Below, piece after piece: positions 55,718 to 64,000 of a stretch of 64,000 nt of DNA. Source of the stretch: Macrothele yani (taxonomy: Eukaryota > Arthropoda > Arachnida > Araneae > Macrothelidae); contig CM077011.1 of NCBI GenBank assembly GCA_039090855.1, positions 16,555,001 to 16,619,000 on the forward strand. Reading direction: 5' to 3'. Each line of letters starts with the position of its first letter. Position 1 is the first letter of the stretch. The position numbers were made by a program, and so were the translations under genes. Under the pieces are notes generated by a model, which saw only the letters and a list, made by a program, of their open reading frames with translations, did no database searches and was not told where the DNA came from.

Positions 55718-56956
55718 TACAGGAATTGGACAGAATAATGCGAACACAACGCTCAGAGACGTAACTTTTAATGCAGCTGCGTACGTCGTGATACGCAAAA
55801 GTATCCACGTTTTGCTTGTTAATAGCCTTGTTTAGAATTTCAAGGTCCTGTTTAAGCGCATTTAAAGTGTTTTGTTGCGAAATCTCTTTCAGGGTGACGA
55901 CGAAATGAGTGACCTAACGGACTTGGAAAGAGAGCTGATTGTTGGTGGCCGGCTAGTTGGTGCCTCTGTGACAACAGTCGCCAGGGTAGTGGGGTATCGA
56001 GAGCCAAGAGTCATGACAGCATACCGTGTTCGTGGCAAAACCTCGTCTGCGAAACACTAGAGCGGCTGGAAAATGACCTTGACTAATAGACAGGAGAGCA
56101 TTAAAGAGGATTGTTACCCGAACTAAGAAAACCACGGGGCCGAAAATTAGTGCGGAGCTCAATCTGCATCTCTAGACCCCAGTATCAAGAAAACCGTGCG
56201 CAGGGAACTGCATAAACAAGATGTTCATGACAGAGCTGCTATTGCAAAACCTCTAGTGACTCGGGTGAGTGCACAACAGTTACGGCAGTGGTGCCAAGAG
56301 CATACGAGGACTGCCGATACATGGAAGAGTGTACTGTGGTCGGATGAATCCACATTCTCTCTCTCCACACTGCACAGACGTGTTTATGCGTGGAAAACAC
56401 CGTCAGAATCGTACAACCCAGACTGTCTGCTCCCAACAGGGCAACATGGTGGTTCTGTCGTGCTCTGGACAGTCATCGTGGTTTTCAGCAGGTCCCCTGA
56501 TCATCTTGAAAGGACGGATGACCAGCAGGGGGTATGAAACCATTTTGTCCAGCCAAGTCCATCCAATGGCTCCTTTGCTTCAGGGTATGCCGTCTATCAA
56601 GATAACGTTCCAATTCACAGAGCTGGGAATGTCCAGTCATGATTTGAGGAACATGAGGACGAACTTTCACACCTTCTCTGGTCTCCACAATCACCAGACT
56701 TACACATCATTGAGTCACTGTGATCTGTGTTGGAAAACAGAATAAGATCCCGTTATCCTCCTCCTGCATCTCTAAAGAATCTGGAGCAGTTTCTGAATGA
56801 AGAATGCTATAACATCCCACTAACCACCCTCCAGGATTTCTATGCGACCATTCCAAGGAGGATTTAGGGGGTTTTGAATGCCAAAAGTGGTCCCACATAC
56901 TACTAGGTACGTAAAAACTTTTTTCCTAGGTGTTCACATTTTGTCCAACCCGTGTA
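55718..56956 (+). mobile_element. Tc1-like transposon
   Basis: TACAGGAATTGGACAGAATA on the left and, in reverse from 56956, TACACGGGTTGGACAAAAT are TIRs of about 28 bp (up to GAACAC). TA lies at both ends. Confidence 0.9.
55905..56906 (+). pseudogene. Tc1-like transposase, 36-codon D-E spacing
   Basis: The start gives MSDLTDLERELIVGGRLVGA, a helix-turn-helix, stopped at 56058. After frameshifts, VLWSDESTFSLSTLHRRVY has the first Asp. YQDNVPIHRAGNVQS has the second Asp, then a TGA, and WSPQSPDLHIIESL has the Glu. 36 codons separate the second Asp and the Glu. The end is NAKSGPTYY at 56906. It shares its spacing with the 30252 relic but not its sequence. Confidence 0.88.
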
Positions 56957-59000
56957 TAAGCAAAATAAAATTTCGCAATTCAAATTGTGTATCTGCAGGA
57001 CCATGTAAAGAATAAGCAATGCATTCCGTTTGCCACAACTCCTTTTCTTCCGATCATTGGAGTGATGTTGTACCTCTTCTACGCGTGACGTCACCAAACG
57101 GACCACAGGCCTTCTCTAGGGAGGTCGTGGTTTGGCACCGTCACAATATATTCTTCAGATACCAATGAGACAAGATTCCTCATTTTGGTGCAAGAATGTG
57201 TTTTAATTTAATATCAGCATCTGGATGTCTATAAAACATTGCCCACTATACAAAGATTTCTAAAGTGGAAACTCAAGGCGATTCCCCTTTCGTGTGTACA
57301 AATGAACAAGACAGTGGCTTCTAGTTTTAAAGACAAACTAAAAATCTCGTGTTTCATAATCACTGCCATCACACCAAAGGCTTATTGGTTTTTTTTTCTC
57401 TTTGCAATAGTATAAGCTTCGGATGATGAATATTCATGCTTGATATTATTTCAAACACCTAGGACACAAATCTAAAAGTATCACTTGAAAAAAGAGTCAA
57501 ATTTGGAATTTTGAAATCCCAACTCATCGAGTTCTACGGAGAATGAATATTTATACTCAATTGTAAAGAGTGCTGAATTATTTTCAGCGCAGTAAGAAGC
57601 ATAAGACTAAAACACGAAGGAAAAATAAATTAGCATATGCACTAGCACTGTTTCTTCAAAGCACACATAATCAGGAATTTTTTTAAATTTTTTTTAGAGT
57701 GATACGCCACTTTGCGCATCATAAGGAAATAGTTCAGATGAGAATATTTATAAGTCTTTTCAAGTATGCACCTTGAATTTCACATCAAGGCTATGAAAAC
57801 TCAAGCAACCCACTCAAACATTTTTTGGTTATTGTGCTGAAGCGATCGCAAAGAACCGTAAAGTCGATGTTAAGCTGTACATTAGCCAAATAACAGCTAA
57901 ATGTTTTCTTTAATAAGCATCTGCAAGCACGTTAATAAATTAGTTTTCCGCATTAATTTTGCGTTGTCTTTAAGAAAATGGAGAATGACCACATAGTTTG
58001 AGATCAAATGTTACTGCATTTGTGTAGTACAGATTCTCTGTTTTTGATTCATGCTTTAACAAAATCCGAATTTTGTAATGAAAATACAAAAGCCCATAAA
58101 TAAAACTGATACTTGACAAGTATCAGTTTTATGGGATACTTGACAAGTATCAGTTTTTTGTGACAATTACTAGAACAGGAATAACAGATAAAGGAATTTA
58201 AATTAGATCATCAAAAATTTTGGATTACCGAGAAGTACGTTACATAGAATGACATTTCTAAGATTATTGATGGATACGGTAAATACGATGAAAATTAGAG
58301 AGTACTGTAATACAGAAGCACGATAACTACGTAGTTACTATGCGAAGCCGTCAAAATTTCTCTGCGCAGTTTAGCTAGTTCTCGTATTTCTTCCAATATG
58401 TTTCGCATTGTTATGACAGCGTGAAAAGGTCTGAACATTTCCTGCAGGAAAGATAAAAAAAAAGTGCGTATTGCCCTTTCTCATGAGCCCGTCATTGAAG
58501 AAGAAAAAGGATTTCGGCATCGAATAATTGTACTTTACTGAAATACCATTCACTAAATATCGAACTTCCGCTTTTTTCGTATCGAATGATGTCTTAAGAT
58601 CTAGTGGTATGGTCGTTAAAATCTAAAAATATCCATGAAATCCGAGAGAAAAGATTTCTTTTGGTAACCACAGAAAATATCAAATCGACAGCTGCTTCCA
58701 CCAGCGGCTAAAAGGTATGTTTCGAAAATAAAAAAAATAGCGCACAAAAAGTTTCTCATAACAGTAGGACGTTATCTGAGACATTTTCAACTCGAACAGT
58801 TAAAAAGAACTAACATAGAAAAAAACATGATTTTTGCTATAGAAAGAAACATGATTGTTTTGTTCAGCGATAAAGAGAATGCATTTTGCTCTTCCTAGAG
58901 AAAAATCTGTTTATTTAAACTGCGCAATGTAAGCAATATTCTTCATAGAATTGAACAGGTTGTAAAACAAATCACATCGTGGACGGCTACGGCGTCACAA
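56957..59000. other. Unassigned DNA with one short palindrome
   Basis: AT-rich and without genes. At 58093-58134, CCCATA..AAAACTGATACTTG faces CAAGTATCAGTTTTATGGG as a tight hairpin, and half of it is repeated at 58135-58156. Confidence 0.5.
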
Positions 59001-59029
59001 ATTTGTCCTCTGTCATACCAAGGGTGTCT

Positions 59030-59755
59030 ACCAGAACGATACGGAATCGTTTGATGTAAGCAGGACTACTGGAACGCGTGCCGTTGGCACCGTTACCTCA
59101 ACCTCTGGTCACAATCAAGCACGTTTGCGGTGGTGTCAAGAACGAATTCATTGGAGGGAAGAATGGCGGTCTGTGATCTTCAGTGATGAAAGCCGATTCT
59201 GCTTGGGAGCGTCTGACGGTCGTGTACGAGTTCAAAGGCGACAAGATGAGCGGCTTCTGCCATCGTGCATTCGCCAACGACACACGCCTCCCCCCTCCCC
59301 CGCCAGATATCATGGTGCGGGAAGTGATTAGCTATCACTCGCGTACGAGTCTGATGCTTGTACGGGGTACACTGAATAGCAGTACGTACGTCAGCGACAT
59401 CGTGCGTGTAGCCGGTAGCCCTGCCATTTTTGAGTGCGATCCCAAATGCGATATTCCCGCTAGATAAAGCCCGCCCACACTCCGTCAGGGCAAGTCAACA
59501 TGCTCTACAGGCTGTGCAGCAACTCCCTTGGCCAACACGCTCTCCGGACTTGCATCAAATCGAGCACGTCTGGGACTGAATCGGAAAAAGACTCTTCCGC
59601 AGACCCCGGGAGGCAGCGATCATCTCTGAATTCCGCGTCCAATTTCCGCGAATGGAATGCTATTCCCCAGCATGATATCCAGCATTTGTACGACCGATTG
59701 CATGCCAGATTGGAAGCTTGTATTGATGCTGGAGGAGGTGCAACACCTTATTAAG
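59030..59755 (+). pseudogene. Tc1-like transposase relic, 32-codon D-E spacing
   Basis: 5'-truncated. HNQARLRWCQERIHWREEWR leads to SVIFSDESRFCLGASDGRVR with the first Asp. Frameshifts follow, then LDKARPHSVRASQHALQAVQ with the second Asp and WPTRSPDLHQIEHVWD with the Glu. There are 32 codons between them, as in the 5098-6122 relic, and several residues agree with it (ARPH, SPD, IE). No TIRs identified. Confidence 0.82.
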
Positions 59756-60324
59756 ATGTGCCTTCTGTACACTGTAATACGCATTAAAAGGTAAAGTAAA
59801 CATTGAATCACTCAACATGTGTGATCATTTTCCTTTCTTAACAAGTTACTTCGACGTAAATCTCATAGATGCAGCTGCAATTTTTAATGTTTTTTTTAAC
59901 TTTCCGGCAGTATACAGGGTGTATAGGAAAGTCCTTAAACAGGGAAGTAACTTTTGAACGCAATATGATAGAGTTGTAGAAGTAGTGTGTTCATATAGTA
60001 AAATGACTTCTATCAGATGAGACCGATTGCAGCACCACTAGCGGCGAATTTTGGAAGTTAGCGATCCTTTCACGAGAACCAAGAGAGCGAAAAAAAGTCA
60101 ATAGCAAACGTGTAGAGCGTCACCGATTTAGTATGAAATGACGCCCTACATTCGCCACCAAAAACTCCAATAGAAGTCCGGAAATGTCGATCCCTCGGTA
60201 TCATATCACCGGCATAAATACGTCACGAATGACATCGCAAAGCGTAAAATCTGCAAACGAATTTTGCCTGCAAAACAGCGGAGGATGGTTGAAAGTATGC
60301 AAATGGCAACGTTACGTCATACTT

Positions 60325-60548
60325 TTTTTTTTTTTTTTTGATTGGAGGTTTAACGACCACCGTGATCAACTCAATGGGCTATAAGCAGTCGCCCGTCCCT
60401 AATTTAGGGTCACTGGTTCCAGGGAAGGGAGAGAGCCAGTGCCGTAAGACAAACACAACATCCATGCCTGACCGGGATTCGAACCCGGACCCCTTACGGA
60501 CGAATGATCAGAGGCCAGCGCCTTAGACCACTGCGCCACCGGGGCGGC
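60325..60548 (-). mobile_element. SINE-A with perfect TSD
   Basis: The TSD tacgtcatactt lies at 60313-60324 and 60549-60560. Complete, reversed, with a T-tail. Confidence 0.95.
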
Positions 60549-60633
60549 TACGTCATACTTCATCGGGAAGCATAAATTGGCGGTCAGGGAAGGTTTGTCA
60601 GATAGTGCGTGGACTGGATCTTAGAGTCTATAC

Positions 60634-61327
60634 ATGGCTAGTTATTCCAACGAGGAGTACTGCAAGACGGTTATGTTTTACGGGGAATGCCGTCGTCGGG
60701 CAAGAGAGGCAGCACGCCAATATGCATTACGTTTCCTTAATCGTTCTCATCCTACTGCGGCTGCTATCATCAATGTCGTTCGCAGGGCTGAGAGAAACCG
60801 GGAGCATTACAAATCGTACCCGTTCAGGTAAACCGACACTTGCAGGTGTGCACGTGCAGCCAGTGGACGTCCTGGCCTATGCGCTAGCCCACCCACACTG
60901 CAGTACGAGACAGATCAGTGCGACGTGTGGCCTTACATTTGGTCGTGTATGGCAAATTTCTACAATCCCGTATTATCCAAGCATGCAGTAACGTAACACC
61001 TGAAATGCTGCAGGCCGCCCCGGTGGTGCAGTGGTCTAAGGCGCTGGCCTCTGATCATTCGTCCGTGAGGGGTCTGGGTTCGAATCCCGGTGAGGCATGG
61101 ATGTTGTGTTTGTCTTACGGCACTGGCTCTCTCCTTTCCCTGGAACCAGTGACCCTAAATTAGGGACGGGCGACTGCTTATAGCCCATTGAGTTGCTCAC
61201 GGTGGTCGTTAAACCTCCAATCAAAAAAAAAAAAAAAAAGAAATGCTACAGAACGTCCAACAACAAGTTCTAGCTCGAATACAGATGTGTATTGCTGCCT
61301 ATGGTGGATACATGGCGAATGATTAAG
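60634..61327 (+). pseudogene. Mariner-like transposase with the catalytic core deleted
   Basis: The start gives MASYSNEEYCKTVMFYGECR and AARQYALRFLNRSHPTAAAI, the DUF4817-type helix-turn-helix of arthropod long-TIR elements. A frameshift follows near 60795, then GVHVQPVDVLAYALAHPHCS, ending near 60990. After the SINE-A (61014-61240), LQNVQQQVLARIQMC and AAYGGYMAND match the usual C terminus of this family. The middle with the catalytic DDE/D region is absent, so the element is an internal deletion that keeps both protein ends and both TIRs. Confidence 0.82.
61014..61240 (+). mobile_element. SINE-A with TSD
   Basis: The flanks aaatgctgcag (61003-61013) and aaatgctacag (61241-61251) form an 11-base TSD with one mismatch. 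It sits within the transposase relic near its C-terminal part. Confidence 0.95.
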
Positions 61328-61832
61328 TATTAGTACTGACATTTTGTATTTCTAGAACATTCTTTTGTGTTTTTCTTTTTCATAATGTCTTACTTCTGTA
61401 TGGATTTCTTACTGCTTTACTGTAGTGCATAATAAATTGTACCTTGCTGACACGTACATGTATTAGTTTTATTAGTAAATTTGCATCACCTTATAATGTC
61501 GCACTTCTACACGCAATGAGTGATGTATTTATGCCGGTGATCGGATACCGAGAGATCTGCATTTCCGGACTTCTATTTGAGATTTTGGTGAATGTAGGGC
61601 ATCATTTCATACTAAATCAGGACTTCTACACGTTTGCTATTGACCTTTTTTCGCTCTCTTGGTTCTCGCGATAGGATCGCTAACTGACAAAATTCGTCGC
61701 TAGGGGAGCTGCAATCGGTCTCATCTGATAGAACATAGTCTCTTTACTATACGTACACACTACTTTCACAACTCTAGCGTTTTGCGTTCAAAAGTTATTT
61801 CCCTGTTTAAGGACCTTCCTATACACCCTCAA

Positions 61833-62289
61833 TATAGTCTTTGTGTAACAAACTTCTATTTAACGAAATTTTCCGCAGAACCTTGAATTTGAAAGATAAT
61901 TACATAAATTAATCCCCATATTATGAAAATCAATTACTATATGACGAAGTTTTCTTTCGACTAAAATTTAATATTTTGTGGGTTCTTTGTGTGTGTTTCA
62001 AAAGTTTTGCTTCACTGTTTTTTAGCACGCGGATGGGAGCAAAGCGTCCTTAATTCCTTATCTTCAAACTTTTGGTTCTGTGAAGCGCCGGGTGTTTTGC
62101 TGGGAAGGGGGACGACATGCGGGATTCGTATCCATGGAGACGGTACGAAGCAGCTTTTTTTTTTCCAAATCTGGATATAAAGTCCAGGGTAAAACTGGTT
62201 GTAACTGGTGTGGGCGTGACTCTGTAGAAGTAGCGTATTCATTCTCATTCAATCAGTAAGCTTCACTAAGACTGCGTTTTTCTCTCAAA
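61833..62289. other. Unassigned DNA before a Tigger-like relic
   Basis: Short opposed frames only. It may include the 5' leader of the element that follows, but no TIR was found. Confidence 0.4.
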
Positions 62290-63518
62290 ATGTCGAAAAG
62301 AAAATGCTTGTCTCTTGCGGATAAAGTAAAACTTTTTAGATGATGGTAATCAAAAAGTGAAGAAAGATGTGGCTATAAAGTATTGTATACCCGCAAGCAT
62401 TGTGTCAACAATTTATAAAAATCTATCTGCAATTTATATTAAACTCGAAAGCAGTAGGAATGCGAGTAGAAAAAGAATTAGACAGTGTTCATATGAAGAC
62501 GTCGATGCCGCAGTTTTAAAAATGGGTGAGGCTGGTTCCAGCTAAAAAAATCTGCCACTCTTAAGTCCAATGATCCAACAAAACGCTTTAGAAATTGCTA
62601 AAGATTTAAGACATTCAAAATTTCTAGCCATCGCCGAATGGCTAGATAATTTTAAAGACACGGAATTTCGTATAAAACCTGTCGGGAGAAAGCGCAGTTC
62701 TTTTAGAAGAGGTGTATTTAAAACGGAATAAAAGATGTTGAAGAACTTTTGAAAGAATATTCTGCGAAAGAAGTTTTGAATGCAGATGAAACTGCTTTTT
62801 TTATTTTATAACTCCTTTGTTATGTGAAAATACGACTGGAGAAGAAAAATTAAAACCTAGTAATCGGGAAAAGTAAAGATCTGGGATGTTTCAAGGTACA
62901 GAATATTTAGAGGTACACTATGAATTCAATAAATATAGGCATGAATGATTTGATAAATTTTGAAAAGTGATTATATTAAAAATTGGATAAGCGCTTAATA
63001 AACGTTGTAGCATTGTGTTCATTAGACAACTGCCTCGTACATCCACAAGACTGCTTCCAAATGCAAATTGAAGAACATAGACATTTTTCTTCCTGCCAAA
63101 GCAACTGCGAAACTTCAGCCATTAGAATAAGGTATAATAAAAAATTTTAAAATGCATTATCGAAAAAGATCATGCAAAATATTGTTCTAGCCATATAGAG
63201 CAGCCAGTGTATAGATAATCTACTAAATTTGAGAATCGCCATATCGGAGACACGAAAGCTTGAGAATGTGATGACTTGCATCGGAAATGTTTTCTGAAAA
63301 TTGGATTCGAAACTGATACTGCAGAAATTGAATCTGAATCCGATATGAGCCTGGAAGAATTAAAAGGAAAATGGCTGCCGTTGAGAGAGAAATCAAGCGT
63401 TGAAGGTGCAGAGCTCTCTCATTTGATCAGCGTTGATCGTAACGTTGTGATGGCTGAATATCTTACAGAGAATGACGTTTTGGAAAGTGTATTAAAATGT
63501 AGTGAAAAACTACAGTGA
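62290..63518 (+). pseudogene. Tigger/pogo-like transposase relic
   Basis: The start gives MSKRKCLSLADKVKLF. VKKDVAIKYCIPASIVSTIY follows, a psq/CENP-B-type helix-turn-helix. RHSKFLAIAEWLDNFK is next, the second DNA-binding half, then KEVLNADETAFF with the first catalytic Asp, CSLDNCLVHPQD with the second, and ATAKLQPLE, where the family has LQPLDQG, so the third Asp is Glu followed by a stop. The acidic tail (EIESESDMSLEELKGKW, ENDVLESVL) is still open for 80 codons (63276-63518). Many frameshifts and stops. Confidence 0.85.
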
Positions 63519-64000
63519 GTGATGAAGATGAAGGTTATCAAAACACCTTTACATCAAAAAATGCTGAAAGTATTACAGTAGATACGATTGGATGAAGATT
63601 AGTTTCAAGCAAGTGTTCCAGACTAAATATTCTGATGTTTACAAAAATGTGAAAATTTTTATGAACTAGACGCTTTTTATAGGAAATCTGTACAGAGCGG
63701 AATTACGGAATTTTTATTGTTTAGAATAAGTGTACATGTTGTTAGAATAATGAAGAGTAGAGGTAAGCTTTAGTCTTTTCCATCTCTTCACTAATTTGTT
63801 TCCATCTCTTCACTAATTTGTTTATTACGACAATGTGTTCTCTACTTCTAGGAATATGTGCACAAAGAAATATTTCAACTAATTTACGAAAAGTTTCTAC
63901 TCAAAAATTCAATTTCACTGTCCAAATTCAATTACATTTTACGATATTTTTCATTTTACTTTATTAAGTTTTACAATTTAAGATCCTTTCTATTTAACGA
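63519..64000. other. Unassigned AT-rich DNA
   Basis: No gene recognised. A CCATCTCTTCACTAATTTGT unit is repeated twice at about 63780-63822. Confidence 0.5.

Larger units (their letters stand above)
59913..61832 (+). mobile_element. Mariner-like element with ~320 bp TIRs
   Basis: CAGGGTGTATAGGAAAGTCC (59915) and, in reverse from about 61830, GAGGGTGTATAGGAAGGTCC begin TIRs about 320 bp long (59915-60240 and 61515-61830). Blocks such as GAGACCGATTGCAGC and CACCGGCATAAATAC are shared. The interior holds an N-terminal and a C-terminal piece of a transposase, and two SINE-A copies in opposite orientations. Confidence 0.9.

Noticed and set aside
62012..62252. Two overlapping minus-strand frames of 62-78 codons
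   Set aside because: No homology recognised and no start or context signal.

Overview
This window looks like non-genic, transposon-packed DNA from an animal, most likely an arthropod. A chelicerate is my guess, from the repeat style, at low confidence. No bacterial features (operons, Shine-Dalgarno sites, CRISPR) are present. I see no intact host gene. Nearly every recognisable protein is a broken reverse transcriptase (RT) or transposase. One short cysteine-rich open frame at 49356-49622 is the only candidate that is not clearly transposon-derived.

Four repeat classes dominate. (1) SINE-A is a tRNA-derived SINE of about 220 bp with a tRNA-like head, a conserved body and a poly-A tail. I count fifteen whole or partial copies on both strands, seven with target-site duplications (TSDs) of 10-13 bp. 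(2) SINE-B is about 300 bp, also with a tRNA-like head but without poly-A. (3) An RTE-like LINE has an endonuclease/RT polyprotein and a (TGA)n tail. One copy is almost full length (26914-30091), one lacks its 5' part but has a nearly open RT frame (25131-26865, minus), and at least six others are 3' fragments. (4) Tc1/mariner-superfamily DNA transposons are represented by at least twelve elements of several lineages, many with both terminal inverted repeats (TIRs) and flanking TA still visible. There are also two non-autonomous hAT-like elements, one hAT transposase relic with a BED-finger-like N terminus, one Tigger/pogo-like relic and several foldback elements.

Layout. 1-4.1 kb: SINE-A copies, one nested in another, then a Tc1-like element carrying two SINE-B copies. 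4.9-6.4 kb: a Tc1-like element on the minus strand. 6.5-11 kb: scattered SINEs in otherwise featureless DNA. 11.7-14.4 kb: one Tc1-like element split by a second, better preserved one. 15.6-17.3 kb: an unclassified dispersed repeat and a long inverted repeat. 17.3-18.9 kb: Tc1-like with a SINE-A inside. 18.9-24.2 kb: a Penelope-like RT relic split by a 3.4 kb hAT-like insertion. 24.6-30.1 kb: three RTE LINE copies, two of them head to head. 30.1-31.3 kb: a Tc1-like element directly after the LINE tail. 31.8-35.3 kb: dispersed repeat, foldback element and a long-TIR mariner-like element. 36-37.9 kb: a mariner relic split by another LINE. 38.0-39.2 kb: a hAT-like element inside a short tandem repeat. 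40.5-45 kb: LINE fragments and SINEs. 45.6-46.1 kb: a duplicated tRNA-like unit. 47.5 kb: a young LINE fragment. 50.3-52.8 kb: hAT relic and a foldback element. 53.3-56.9 kb: three Tc1-like relics. 59-61.8 kb: a Tc1-like fragment and a mariner-like element with 320 bp TIRs. 62.3-63.5 kb: a Tigger-like relic.

The nesting gives a relative history. Tc1/mariner, RT and hAT elements came in first and decayed. SINE-A, SINE-B and RTE copies were added later, and several of those still have readable TSDs. All coordinates come from reading by eye; element edges are good to a few bases where TIRs or TSDs are cited and to tens of bases elsewhere.
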